NCBI RefSeq assembly: GCF_900112255.1 | Contig: NZ_FOLE01000001.1 | Coordinates: 186,001-250,000 of the forward strand | DNA: 64,000 bases | Source of the DNA: Flexibacter flexilis DSM 6793 | GTDB taxonomy: Bacteria; Bacteroidota; Bacteroidia; Cytophagales; Flexibacteraceae | Direction: 5' to 3' | Part shown: piece after piece, positions 50,286 to 58,953 of the stretch | Layout: the number at the start of each line of letters is the position of its first letter | How positions within the stretch are numbered: position 1 is the first letter of the stretch | The notes under the pieces: generated by a model | Told to the model about the DNA's origin: nothing | The model's input: the letters and a program-made list of their open reading frames with translations, nothing else | Database searches by the model: none | Position numbers and translations under genes: made by a program

Positions 50286-50807
50286 TTACTCAATGATTCG
50301 GAGAGCGACTTCATAAATAGGAGCACTCAAACTTACGTTAGATTCTCGAATAGATTTTCGATTAATTTCAAACTTGACCTTAGAGCCAACCATGACCAAA
50401 TAAAACATAGAGCCTTGCTGAAACACACTTTCTTTATCGCAAAAAGTAAGAATCTCGTTTTTATGAGCTAATTCAATAATATTCTGTACAGAGCTTGTCG
50501 TTTGCTCACAAACAAAGATGGCATTGCATTGCAACACCTGAGATTGATTATCTATTTTACGCAATTCTACATTTTTGCCAGCTATTTGATAATTTGTCGG
50601 AATGCTAATTTGTGCACCTTCAGGTAAACGCCCCACAATACCAATAACAAATATGTCATTATTCAGAGCAGGCCATTTGGCATAACTGCATATTTTGCAT
50701 AAAATCGCTCCCTTTACCGCATACTCCGTTTTTGGGGTTTGCATGGCGGTTGTCAATAACAGGGTAATAATCCCCCCAATATACAATTTATAGATAGTTT
50801 TGAGCAT
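50286..50807 (-). CDS. YfiR-like periplasmic regulator (DUF4154)
   Basis: 173 residues from ATG 50807. An N-terminal hydrophobic segment (about 7-22, YIGGIITLLLTTAMQ) acts as signal peptide or anchor. The YfiR core follows: YAVKGAILCKICSYAKWP, FVIGIVGRLPEGAQI, VLQCNAIFVCEQ, EILTFCDKESVFQQGSMFYLVMVGSKVKFEINRKSI. Several Cys could form the disulfides known to stabilise YfiR. It lies 21 bases before the hybrid-kinase gene and probably gates it in the periplasm. Earlier starts (to 50861) have no signal-like N-terminus. Confidence 0.88.
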   Translation of the reverse strand: MLKTIYKLYIGGIITLLLTTAMQTPKTEYAVKGAILCKICSYAKWPALNNDIFVIGIVGRLPEGAQISIPTNYQIAGKNVELRKIDNQSQVLQCNAIFVCEQTTSSVQNIIELAHKNEILTFCDKESVFQQGSMFYLVMVGSKVKFEINRKSIRESNVSLSAPIYEVALRIIE

Positions 50808-50978
50808 AAAATTAGAAGTGATTGTATAGCCTAATATTCTATCATTTTTTGAAATTGCCAAAGAAGGGTATTTTTGTTTTAAAATATTCTACGCATTATT
50901 TAAAACTGTTCTTGTTTTATAAATACAATTATAATACACTATAACTAAATAAAATTAAACAAATCTTTATAAAATTAT

Positions 50979-51007
50979 TTTTTGTATTTTATTTTTTTAT
51001 ACAAAAA
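50979..51007. promoter_or_regulatory. AT-rich inverted repeat upstream of the yfiR operon
   Basis: TTTTTGTAT (50979-50987) and ATACAAAAA (50999-51007), 11 bases apart. Possible operator, but the AT bias makes chance pairing plausible. Confidence 0.25.
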
Positions 51008-51092
51008 TACATTTTTTCATTGTAATATTTTCTATTCAAAAACAATGTTTTGTTAATTATATCTTATTTTATTGTTGAATATTCTAAAAAAG

Positions 51093-51126
51093 AAAGGACA
51101 GCATTCTATAACGAAGGCTGTCCTTT
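51093..51126 (-). terminator. Terminator after the tRNA-binding-domain gene
   Basis: Perfect 10-bp arms AAAGGACAGC and GCTGTCCTTT, loop 14, with U-rich flanks on the minus strand (CTTTCTTTTTTAG). Confidence 0.75.
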
Positions 51127-51133
51127 TATATAA

Positions 51134-51481
51134 CTAACTTATTTTTAAGCCATTTACCACAAATTTGTCGGGCGTGAGCAAGGTCGTTCCATCGTTATCT
51201 CCTACGGCTGCTAACACCAGACATTCACTCCAAAAATTAGCAATTTGCTTGGTCGGGAAGTTAATAACGGCCACAATTTGCTTACCTATTAGATCTTCGG
51301 GTGTGTAACGTTGCGTAATTTGAGCTGAAGATTTGCGTATGCCAATGTCTTGCCCAAAGTCAATTTCGAGTTTGTAGGCGGGACGTTTGGCTTTCTCAAA
51401 AACTTCTGCCTTCAGGATAGTGCCTACGCGCATTTCTACTTTCTCAAAATCTGCCCATGTTAGTGTATTTTCGTTCGCCAT
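51134..51481 (-). CDS. CsaA-like tRNA-binding-domain protein
   Basis: 115 residues forming a single OB-fold tRNA-binding domain, as in CsaA and the C-terminus of MetRS: VEMRVGTILKAEVF, RPAYKLEIDFG, SSAQITQRYTPEDLIGKQIVAVINFP and VLAAVGDNDGTTLLTPD. CsaA is a secretion-associated chaperone in Bacillus; structure-specific tRNA binding is the general family trait. It starts in a TAATG overlap with the lytic transglycosylase stop, so translation is coupled although the functions look unrelated. Confidence 0.9.
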   Translation of the reverse strand: MANENTLTWADFEKVEMRVGTILKAEVFEKAKRPAYKLEIDFGQDIGIRKSSAQITQRYTPEDLIGKQIVAVINFPTKQIANFWSECLVLAAVGDNDGTTLLTPDKFVVNGLKIS

Positions 51482-52788
51482 TATTCCATCACAATTTTCA
51501 AAACCTGCCCTTTACGAATATGGTTTTCTTTTGAAATATTGTTTGCTTTCATAATGCTGGCGGCCTTTACGTTGTATTTGGCGGCTATTTCCGAAAGACT
51601 TTCACCATTACGAACCGTATGCAGCACTTCTTTTGGATCGCTGCTGTTTTCTTGTGGCTCGGTGGCAGGGCTACTTTCTTTTTGGTCGTTTGCGGGCACG
51701 GCAAAACCATTTTCATCTAAAGCCATTGAATCCGCGGGGCTTTCCATCATGGCCGTATCGCCCATCAAACTATCAGGAAAAACAATGTTCGTCTCTAATG
51801 TTTCGTTCAATGCGGGATTGGTCGGAATCAAAATAACATAGCTTTTGCCGTCTTTTACCGTCAATCTATTTTTGCGCAACCAAGGGTTATATTGCTTCAA
51901 AATTTTATAGCTAATTCCTTGAGCAATAGCAAAATCCGTAAGACTTGGAATCGTTTTGTTTACACGTACTTCGCGCGTTGGTTCTATTTTGTAGAGGTGG
52001 CGCGGGTTGATGATAAAGCCGTATTTTTCGGGGTCTTCCATCACGATTTTTAGTGCTAATACCCGAAATACATAACGTGCCGTTTCCTGATTGATGAGTA
52101 CGCTATAATACGACTTCATTTTTTGTTCGCGCATCACCCGCGACAGGCCGCCCATGCCTACGTTGTAGGAAGCCAAAGTACTTGTCCAGTTGGTAAGCGA
52201 ACGTTTGGCGCGTTTGAAATATTGGCAAGCCGCGTGCGTGGCCTTAATCGGGTGGTAGCGTTCATCGACTTCTTCGTTTACTTCCAACCCAAATTCGCGA
52301 GCCGAAGCGGGCATGAGCTGCCAGAAACCAGCCGCCCCGCGCGGAGAGCTGACGTTTTCGAACATACTCTCAACAGCCATCACGTATTTAAAATCTTCGG
52401 GAACTTCGTATTGCTGCAAGATCGGTTCTACTTGCGGAAACCAACGGTTCGCACGTTTGATAAGCAAAATCGTGTTGGATTGCCAGTAGGCATTCATGTG
52501 AAATTCTTTGTCGAATCGCTCATAAATATCTATGTCGCGGAGCGGAACAGATTCGCCTGCAAAATTCAAATCTTCGGGAATTTCTAAAGAATAAACTTGA
52601 TAGCGAGAACTTTGTAACGGACTGAATTGCGGCGTATTGGGCAAGCGGCTATATAAGTGATAGCCAATCAGTAAGGCGATGAGACTTAAAAAAAAATACG
52701 TTTGATAGCGTTGCAGCCAAAGGCCAATATTGCTCCAAAATCGTTTGTTTTTTTCTGAAAAAGAATCTGTATCGAATAATGATGCCAT
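51481..52788 (-). CDS. MltD-like lytic transglycosylase with LysM
   Basis: 435 residues from ATG 52788. One TM/anchor helix (about 30-46) is followed by an SLT domain (about 110-260) with the catalytic Glu140 (MAVESMF), then SPRGAAGFWQLMP, the GLT-type loop and CQYFKRAKRSL. A degenerate LysM-like stretch (about 275-330) and a clear C-terminal LysM (about 387-435, VRNGESLSEIAAKYNV) complete it. It cleaves peptidoglycan glycan strands to 1,6-anhydro ends, and the LysM binds the wall. An acidic Ser/Pro-rich linker (about 345-385) separates the domains. The ATG follows a weak upstream TTG by two codons. Confidence 0.94.
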   Translation of the reverse strand: MASLFDTDSFSEKNKRFWSNIGLWLQRYQTYFFLSLIALLIGYHLYSRLPNTPQFSPLQSSRYQVYSLEIPEDLNFAGESVPLRDIDIYERFDKEFHMNAYWQSNTILLIKRANRWFPQVEPILQQYEVPEDFKYVMAVESMFENVSSPRGAAGFWQLMPASAREFGLEVNEEVDERYHPIKATHAACQYFKRAKRSLTNWTSTLASYNVGMGGLSRVMREQKMKSYYSVLINQETARYVFRVLALKIVMEDPEKYGFIINPRHLYKIEPTREVRVNKTIPSLTDFAIAQGISYKILKQYNPWLRKNRLTVKDGKSYVILIPTNPALNETLETNIVFPDSLMGDTAMMESPADSMALDENGFAVPANDQKESSPATEPQENSSDPKEVLHTVRNGESLSEIAAKYNVKAASIMKANNISKENHIRKGQVLKIVME

Positions 52789-52828
52789 AAGCAAAAATAG
52801 CTCAGATTGAGAGACCTAATAAATAAAA

Positions 52829-52854
52829 TGGCTCGCCCTAAAGGGGCAGAGCCA
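52829..52854 (-). terminator. Terminator after the LOG-family gene
   Basis: TGGCTC and GAGCCA arms with inner CCC/GGG pairing. The minus strand continues TTTTATTTATT. Confidence 0.6.
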
Positions 52855-52922
52855 ATAAAAACACAATAAGTTATTGGTTTGCAAATATAGCTGCTCTAGA
52901 GGACTTCTCGAACAAAAAAGTC

Positions 52923-53648
52923 TTAAAAGTTTGGTTTGAGCATATATTTTGAATAAAAATCGTCGATCACCTTTACGGCTTCCGTCGGGGTATCCACGAT
53001 ATTAATCAGGTTCAAATCTTCTGCATTGATGTTATGTTCTTGGTTGAGCATTACGTCTTCAATCCACTTGAAAAGACCTTCCCAGTAGCTACGACCTACT
53101 AATACAATCGGGAAACGTGCGATTTTTTTCGTTTGAATAAGCGTAATCGCCTCAAACAATTCGTCGAGTGTACCCATACCGCCTGGCATGACGATAAAGC
53201 CTTGCGCGTATTTCATAAACATTACTTTTCTTACGAAGAAATAATCAAAATTGAGCATTTTGTCGCGGTCAATGTATTGATTATTAAATTGTTCGAAAGG
53301 AAGCACAATATTCAGACCTACGGACTTGCCGCCTTGTTGGTATGCACCTTTATTACCTGCTTCCATGATACCTGGGCCACCGCCAGTAATTACGCCGTAA
53401 CCATGTCTTACGAGTTTGGCTGCAATTTCTTCAGCCATTTTATAATATGGGTTGTCGGCTTTGGTGCGAGCAGAGCCAAATATCGACACGCAAGGGCCTA
53501 TTTCTGCTAATTTTTCAAATGCACTCACAAACTCAGACATTACCTTAAAAATCGTCCAAGAGTCGTTTGTTTTTATCTCGTTCCAATCGCGTGTTTGAAA
53601 CGCTTTGCGTATTTTTTGTTCGTCTTCGTTCAAATTGATTTCTGTCAT
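52923..53648 (-). CDS. LOG-family (TIGR00730) Rossmann-fold protein
   Basis: 241 residues with both family motifs: GGGPGIMEAGNKGAY and PGGMGTLDE, which form the nucleotide-monophosphate phosphoribohydrolase site. ISIFGSART at the start of the Rossmann fold appears as CVSIFGSARTKADNPYY. LOG proteins release free cytokinin-type bases in plants and some bacteria; in most bacteria they are thought to be nucleotide 5'-monophosphate nucleosidases. The N-terminal extension of about 45 residues is usual for this subgroup. It is probably monocistronic. Confidence 0.93.
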   Translation of the reverse strand: MTEINLNEDEQKIRKAFQTRDWNEIKTNDSWTIFKVMSEFVSAFEKLAEIGPCVSIFGSARTKADNPYYKMAEEIAAKLVRHGYGVITGGGPGIMEAGNKGAYQQGGKSVGLNIVLPFEQFNNQYIDRDKMLNFDYFFVRKVMFMKYAQGFIVMPGGMGTLDELFEAITLIQTKKIARFPIVLVGRSYWEGLFKWIEDVMLNQEHNINAEDLNLINIVDTPTEAVKVIDDFYSKYMLKPNF

Positions 53649-53800
53649 TGGTGTTTTTTATTTACTGAAAAAAACTGGATTATTGATGCTTTTCACGGCC
53701 TTCAATCAATTGATTTTTTTAGGCAAAAGCCCGCAATATTCGTTTTTTATTCTCAAAAAAGCAAATATGTAAACGTGATTCAGCGAATTAAAAATAAAAA

Positions 53801-53829
53801 ACCTCTTACACATGTGTAGTGTAAGAGGT
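53801..53829. terminator. Terminator after fabH
   Basis: Perfect 11-bp arms ACCTCTTACAC and GTGTAAGAGGT, loop 7, 27 bases after the fabH stop. The minus-strand continuation is TTTTTTATTTTT. Confidence 0.85.
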
Positions 53830-53855
53830 CGGCAATGATTTTGAAAATCAATTTT

Positions 53856-54863
53856 TTACCAGCGGATAAGAGCTGATGCCCACGTAAAGCCGCTACCGAA
53901 AGCCGCCAAACAAATCAGGTCGTTTTCTTTGATGCGCCCTTCCGCCCAAGCCTCGCTCATGGCAATTGGGATAGAAGCGGCGGTCGTGTTGCCGTATTTG
54001 TGAATATTGCTCACTACTTTGTTTTCGGGGAGTTTGAGCGTATCGCGTAAATAATTGGTAATGCGTGCGTTAGCTTGGTGTGGCACAAGCAAATCAATGT
54101 CGTCTGCGGTGTAATTGTTGGTGCTGAGAGCTTCCTGTACGGCTTCGTTCAGACGCGTAACCGCATGTTTGAACACGGCATTTCCATTCATATAAGGCTC
54201 TGCTTCCGACAAATCGGTGAGTTGCTGTACGTCAGGATAACGGCGGTTTGGCATGCTGCTGCTCGGTGCTTTTACGATAAGCTCTTCGGCAAAACGCCCA
54301 TCGGCGTGTAGATGCGTGGACAAAATGCCTTTGCCTTCCTCCTCAGTAGCTTGCAGAATAACAGCTCCTGCCCCATCGCCAAAAATAACGGCCATCCCTC
54401 TGCCCTCATCGCTGATATTGAGAATAGATGACTGGATTTCTGAGCCAACTACCAAAATGGTTTTGTACATTCCTGTACGAATAAATTGGTCGGCAATTGA
54501 GAGGGCATACACAAACCCCGAACATTGGTTGCGAATATCTAACGCGGGTATGCCTTCCAGTTCCAGCTCGCGGCCAAGCAAAACGCCAGAGCCAGGGAAA
54601 TAATAATCGGGGGTAATGGTAGCAAATACAATAAAATCAATGTCTTTGGCTTGGAGGCCCGCTCTTTCGAGGGCTAATTTGGTGGCACGTGTGCCCATGT
54701 TGGCTACCGTATCTTCTCCCAAAGTGAAGAAACGGCGTTCTTTAATTCCCGTTCGCTCGGTAATCCACTCATCGGACGTAGCCATCTTCGTGGAAAGATA
54801 TTCATTAGTAATAACATTCTCGGGGACGTAATGACCAATCCCTACAATTTTACTTTTTTTCAT
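53856..54863 (-). CDS. fabH: 3-oxoacyl-ACP synthase III (KAS III)
   Basis: 335 residues. Condenses acyl-CoA with malonyl-ACP to start fatty-acid synthesis. Triad: Cys114 (RNQCSGFVYAL), His262 (LVPHQANARI) and Asn292 (KYGNTTAASIP), all present. FGDGAGAVIL and the C-terminal GSGFTWASALIRW are typical. It stands alone, without plsX or acpP beside it; such extra KAS III copies are common in Bacteroidota and may use branched or special primers (inference). It is divergent from the nuo operon. Confidence 0.95.
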   Translation of the reverse strand: MKKSKIVGIGHYVPENVITNEYLSTKMATSDEWITERTGIKERRFFTLGEDTVANMGTRATKLALERAGLQAKDIDFIVFATITPDYYFPGSGVLLGRELELEGIPALDIRNQCSGFVYALSIADQFIRTGMYKTILVVGSEIQSSILNISDEGRGMAVIFGDGAGAVILQATEEEGKGILSTHLHADGRFAEELIVKAPSSSMPNRRYPDVQQLTDLSEAEPYMNGNAVFKHAVTRLNEAVQEALSTNNYTADDIDLLVPHQANARITNYLRDTLKLPENKVVSNIHKYGNTTAASIPIAMSEAWAEGRIKENDLICLAAFGSGFTWASALIRW

Positions 54864-55409
54864 TCTTTAATGATAATTGGATTGTTTGGTGTTGCTTTTT
54901 GTTGCTTTTGTAGTTTTTTGGTGGTGTTTGCCCATAAAACTTACAATGACAATTGTTATGCTTTGTGTGGCAACCCAACACGACAAAGTGCAAATTTTCG
55001 AACAAACTTATAAAAAAAATAAAAAAATGTTCAGACCGCCGCTGTATTGTACGAAATCGAAGCAAAGATGTTTTGAAAAAAAATTGAACATTTTTGATAG
55101 ATAAGCGCAATAGCATTACCTGTAACATTATTGTTTATGGTTTTTCATAGAATCAAGACTTTTAAAATAGACTTTATAAAAATTAAGAAACACTCCATTA
55201 TTTTTTTTGAATTGCGCTGATAAGGCCTGTTTGGGGTGTATTTTGTTTTGTTCAAAACCATGATTTTTTGCATACGTTTGCGTAAAGAGTTTGCAATGTT
55301 TATTGCGAAACTTTCAAACAAAATATCACTACAACTGTTTATATATCACAAAATACCGTTATAATTGCGGCTTCAAATCTTCTGAATTTTGTCCTCAAAT
55401 TCTGTTAAT
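54864..55409. other. Divergent intergenic region fabH / nuo operon
   Basis: 546 bases with both promoters. The best nuo promoter candidate is at 55247-55280. No RNA gene or reading frame is convincing. The left half (54870-55100) has occasional coding-like stretches on both strands, but none has a start, signal or family feature. Confidence 0.5.
55247..55280 (+). promoter_or_regulatory. Candidate nuo operon promoter
   Basis: TTTG (55247-55250), 22-base spacer, TACGTTTG (55273-55280): matches TTTG / TAnnTTTG with slightly long spacing. It would give a leader of about 120 bases before nuoA. Confidence 0.5.
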
Positions 55410-55799
55410 ATGAAAGAATCTTATTTACCTTCTGACTATCTGCCTATTATTGTTCAGTTTGTGGCAGCTTTAGGCTTTGTGGTTACTTCCATTATTGCTA
55501 CGCACTTGCTCGGCCCTAAGCGTAACAGCCAAGTAAAAGACGAATCTTGGGAATGCGGTATTGAAGCACATGGTGATGCGCGTACACCTATCTCTATTAA
55601 GTACTTTTTGATAGCTATTCTTTTTGTACTTTTTGACGTGGAGATTATCTTCATGTATCCTTGGGCAGTCAATTTCAAAGAGTTTGTAAAAGAAAGCCAA
55701 GGCGGTTTTGCTATTTTCGGAGAAATGCTCCTGTTCATGGGTACGCTTTTAGCAGGCTTTTATTACATTATCAAAAAAGGCGTATTGAAGTGGGAATAG
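55410..55799 (+). CDS. nuoA: NADH-quinone oxidoreductase subunit A
   Basis: 129 residues from ATG 55410, three TM helices (about 9-31, 63-83, 95-115). Membrane-arm subunit of complex I next to NuoH. Signatures: the first loop KDESWECGIEAHGDARTPISIKYF (with the conserved Glu-Cys-Gly) and LFDVEIIFMYPWA in TM2. A TTG reading from 55389 adds seven residues and is less likely. It is first in the nuo operon, with a 123-base gap to nuoB. Confidence 0.96.
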   Translation: MKESYLPSDYLPIIVQFVAALGFVVTSIIATHLLGPKRNSQVKDESWECGIEAHGDARTPISIKYFLIAILFVLFDVEIIFMYPWAVNFKEFVKESQGGFAIFGEMLLFMGTLLAGFYYIIKKGVLKWE

Positions 55800-55922
55800 G
55801 TAATTTATATTCCTTCTAAATAATAAATACACGAGTTTTGACTTTTACTCAAGATTCACCAGAAAAAGTCGTAGTAAATACACAAAAATCGAAGTCGCTT
55901 CCCGACTCAAACATATAAGATT

Positions 55923-56459
55923 ATGGTAAAAATGGAAGATGCCCCTCAGGGTGTAGAAGGAGCTGGGTTCTTTGCTACATCTTTAGACCAAGTGGTAGGT
56001 ATGGCGCGTAAAAATTCACTATGGCCATTACCTTTTGCTACTTCTTGTTGTGGTATTGAGTTTATGGCCACGATGGCTGCCACTTACGACATTGCGCGTT
56101 TTGGTTCGGAAAGACCAAGTTTCTCGCCTCGCCAAGCCGATTTGTTGATGGTAATGGGCACAATCGCCAAGAAAATGGCACCAGTTGTGCGTCAAGTGTA
56201 CGAACAAATGGCCGAACCTCGTTGGGTGATTGCCGTAGGTGCTTGCGCTTCAAGCGGTGGTATTTTTGATACTTACAGCGTGTTGCAAGGTATTGACCGC
56301 GTAGTGCCTGTGGACGTATATGTGCCAGGTTGTCCGCCTCGTCCCGAACAAATCATCGAAGGGCTACTCAAAATACAGGAGTTGGCTGCTACCGAGTCGG
56401 TTCGTCGTCGTAACGCTCCCGAATACCAACAGTTGTTGGCTTCTTACAATATTAAATAA
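55923..56459 (+). CDS. nuoB: NADH-quinone oxidoreductase subunit B
   Basis: 178 residues. It carries iron-sulfur cluster N2, the last electron carrier before quinone. Ligands Cys42 and Cys43 (SCCGIE), Cys108 (GACASSGG) and Cys137 (PGCPPRPE) are present. It forms the quinone site together with NuoD, encoded two genes on. Confidence 0.97.
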   Translation: MVKMEDAPQGVEGAGFFATSLDQVVGMARKNSLWPLPFATSCCGIEFMATMAATYDIARFGSERPSFSPRQADLLMVMGTIAKKMAPVVRQVYEQMAEPRWVIAVGACASSGGIFDTYSVLQGIDRVVPVDVYVPGCPPRPEQIIEGLLKIQELAATESVRRRNAPEYQQLLASYNIK

Positions 56460-56537
56460 TAAGTAAAAAAGAAGGCAAACCAGCAATGGCTTGTCTCTTG
56501 CTTTTTTATATCAACATCTGAAATCAATATAGCGCAA

Positions 56538-57038
56538 ATGCTTACCAATCAAGCTGTAATCGAAGATATTAAGCAAAAGTTCGGCGATGCTATTGCCGAT
56601 GTGCACGAACCCTATGAGCTACTGACTTTCACTACCACGCGTGAAAACATCGTGGCTTTGTTGGAATATCTGCGCGACCACCAAGAATTCCAGTATATAT
56701 TTCTGACCACCATGTGCGGCGTGCATTTCCCCGACCGCAAAGGTGAGGAGTTGAGTGTCGTGTATCAATTGCACAGCCTTGTGCATAATCACCGCTTGCG
56801 TATCAAAATATTCTTCCCTATCGAAGATGCCGTTGTGCCAACTATTACAGGTCTATGGCCTGCGGCCAACTGGATGGAACGCGAAGCATACGACTTCTTC
56901 GGAATTGTATTTTCGGGACACCCTAATCTTATCCGTGTGCTCAACATGGAAGATATGGATTATTTCCCACTTCGTAAGGAGTATCCCGTAGAAGACCCAA
57001 TGCGCCGCGACAAAGAAGACGCAATGTTTGGACGATAA
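56538..57038 (+). CDS. nuoC: NADH-quinone oxidoreductase subunit C
   Basis: 166 residues, peripheral 30-kDa-type subunit that braces NuoD and NuoB. Signature GLWPAANWMEREAYDFFGIVFSGHP with the following LRKEYPVEDP is complete. It is separate from nuoD here (not a CD fusion as in E. coli). Confidence 0.96.
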   Translation: MLTNQAVIEDIKQKFGDAIADVHEPYELLTFTTTRENIVALLEYLRDHQEFQYIFLTTMCGVHFPDRKGEELSVVYQLHSLVHNHRLRIKIFFPIEDAVVPTITGLWPAANWMEREAYDFFGIVFSGHPNLIRVLNMEDMDYFPLRKEYPVEDPMRRDKEDAMFGR

Positions 57039-57073
57039 TTGAGGCCGATTTATCAAACTCAAAACAGAAAGTT

Positions 57074-58297
57074 ATGTCTGAAATCAAATTGAATAACAAC
57101 CCTGCCAATGAAGCTGAGGTTGTCTCTTATATAAACGAACTTACAACCCTAAACTTAGGGCCAACGCACCCCGCTACGCACGGTATTTTCCAGAATATCT
57201 TGCAAATGGACGGCGAAAAAATCGTTTCGGCTGTGCCGACTATCGGTTACATTCACCGTGCGTTCGAAAAATTGGCAGAACGTCGTAACCTCTACCAAAT
57301 CACGACCCTAACCGACCGCATGAACTACTGTTCGTCGCCTATCAACAACTTAGGCTGGCACATGACCGTAGAAAAGCTGTTGGGTGTGGACGTGCCTAAG
57401 CGTGCGCAATATATCCGCGTAATCATGATGGAGTTGGCGCGTATCGCCGACCACCTGATTTGTAACAGTATCTTGGGTGTGGACTCTGGTGCGTTTACGG
57501 GCTTCTTGTACGTTTTCCAAGAAAGAGAAAAAATCTATGATATTTATGAGGAGGTTTGCGGTGCACGTCTTACGACCAATATGGGACGCATCGGCGGCAT
57601 GGAACGCGACCTTTCTCCAGTAGCCATTCAAAAAATTAAGGATTTTATCAAAGGATTTAAGCCTGTAATGCAGGAGTTTGAATCGTTGATGAATCGTAAC
57701 CGCATTTTCGTGGACCGCATCAAAGACGTAGGCGGTATTTCGCCAGAACGTGCCTTGCAATATGGCTTTACGGGGCCAAACTTGCGTGCCGCTGGCGTGG
57801 ACTACGACGTGCGCGTCATGAATCCTTATTCTTCGTACCAAGATTTTGAATTTGATATTCCTGTCGGTACAAAAGGCGATACTTACGACCGCTATTTGGT
57901 TCGTAACGAAGAAATTTGGCAAAGTGTACGCATCATTGAGCAAGCCCTTAACAACTTGCCAGCAGGCGACTATCACGCCAACGCTTCGCACTATTATTTG
58001 CCGCCCAAAGAAGAAGTTTATCGCAACATGGAAGCTCTTATCTATCACTTCAAGATAGTAATGGGCGAAATAGATGCACCAGTAGGAGAGGTTTACCACT
58101 CCGTAGAAGGTGGCAACGGTGAGTTAGGTTTCTATCTTATCAGCGACGGTGGCCGCACGCCATACCGTTTACATTTCCGTCGTCCGTGCTTTATATACTA
58201 TCAGGCTTACCCTGAAATGATTAAAGACACGATGCTTTCGGACGCTATCCTTATCCTCAGTAGCTTAAACGTGATAGCGGGAGAGTTAGATGCCTAA
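57074..58297 (+). CDS. nuoD: NADH-quinone oxidoreductase subunit D
   Basis: 407 residues, 49-kDa-type subunit forming most of the quinone-binding pocket. Conserved blocks: LNLGPTHPATHGIFQ (with the quinone-site His), GYIHRAFEKLAERRNLYQ, TDRMNYCSS, a central Arg/Asp-rich region, and GELGFYLISDGGRTPYRLH near the C-terminus. It lacks the [NiFe]-hydrogenase Cys ligands, as expected. It follows nuoC by 35 bases. Confidence 0.97.
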   Translation: MSEIKLNNNPANEAEVVSYINELTTLNLGPTHPATHGIFQNILQMDGEKIVSAVPTIGYIHRAFEKLAERRNLYQITTLTDRMNYCSSPINNLGWHMTVEKLLGVDVPKRAQYIRVIMMELARIADHLICNSILGVDSGAFTGFLYVFQEREKIYDIYEEVCGARLTTNMGRIGGMERDLSPVAIQKIKDFIKGFKPVMQEFESLMNRNRIFVDRIKDVGGISPERALQYGFTGPNLRAAGVDYDVRVMNPYSSYQDFEFDIPVGTKGDTYDRYLVRNEEIWQSVRIIEQALNNLPAGDYHANASHYYLPPKEEVYRNMEALIYHFKIVMGEIDAPVGEVYHSVEGGNGELGFYLISDGGRTPYRLHFRRPCFIYYQAYPEMIKDTMLSDAILILSSLNVIAGELDA

Positions 58298-58342
58298 TTC
58301 TCTGGGTTTCAAATTTTTATAAGAAGTAAACACGAAAAGAAA

Positions 58343-58867
58343 ATGGTTGAAACAACGCATAACGAAAACGTGCAGTTTCCTGCCGAAGCCCTCAAAAGGG
58401 TGCAAGAGATTATTAGTCATTACCCAGAAGGAAAGCAAAAATCTGCCCTTTTGCCCGTATTGCACTTGGCACAAACTGAATGGGGCTGGTGTAGCGTTCC
58501 CGTAATGGATTATGTGGCTTCTTTGTTGAGCATTGAGCCTGTAGAAGTATATGAGGTTGCCTCTTTCTACACGATGTTTCACTTAGAGCCAGTCGGAAAA
58601 TATGTGTTAGAAGTTTGTCGCACAGGCCCTTGCGCTTTGCGTGGCGCGGATGAGTTGGTAGAACATTTGGAAAATAAATTGGGCGTGAAAGTAGGCGAAA
58701 CAACAGCAGACAAACGCTTTACCATCAAAACCGTAGAATGTTTGGCCGCTTGTGGTGGCGCGCCTTGCTTGCAAGTAAAACTCAAAACCTTCAACGGTGA
58801 TTATAAATATTACGAAGACCTCAACCCGCAAAAGGTTGATGAGCTTATCGAAAAAGAGTGGGTGTAA
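58343..58867 (+). CDS. nuoE: NADH-quinone oxidoreductase subunit E
   Basis: 174 residues, thioredoxin-fold 24-kDa-type subunit binding the [2Fe-2S] cluster N1a through Cys92, Cys97 (CRTGPC), Cys133 and Cys137 (CLAACGGAP). Helical N-terminal domain (about 10-80) with ALLPVLHLAQTEWGW. It forms the NADH-oxidising module with NuoF and NuoG. Confidence 0.97.
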   Translation: MVETTHNENVQFPAEALKRVQEIISHYPEGKQKSALLPVLHLAQTEWGWCSVPVMDYVASLLSIEPVEVYEVASFYTMFHLEPVGKYVLEVCRTGPCALRGADELVEHLENKLGVKVGETTADKRFTIKTVECLAACGGAPCLQVKLKTFNGDYKYYEDLNPQKVDELIEKEWV

Positions 58868-58953
58868 TTGCCTCGCTATTCCTAACGCTCAAAATTCATT
58901 CGTAGTTTTATAAAAGATAAACTCATTGTTGAAGCAAAAATACTCGTAACATC

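Larger units (their letters stand above)
50808..51133. other. Very AT-rich intergenic region
   Basis: 326 bases upstream of the yfiR-like operon. Contains a 9-bp inverted repeat at 50979-51007 and the terminator of the tRNA-binding gene at 51093-51126. Nothing else is supportable. Confidence 0.55.

Noticed and set aside
54850-55128. A 92-codon minus-strand frame between fabH and nuoA
   Set aside because: Low-complexity Phe/Lys/Leu-rich sequence in an AT-rich gap, with no domain or supported start.
57350-58099. A 249-codon minus-strand open frame
   Set aside because: Antisense shadow of nuoD; no recognisable domain.
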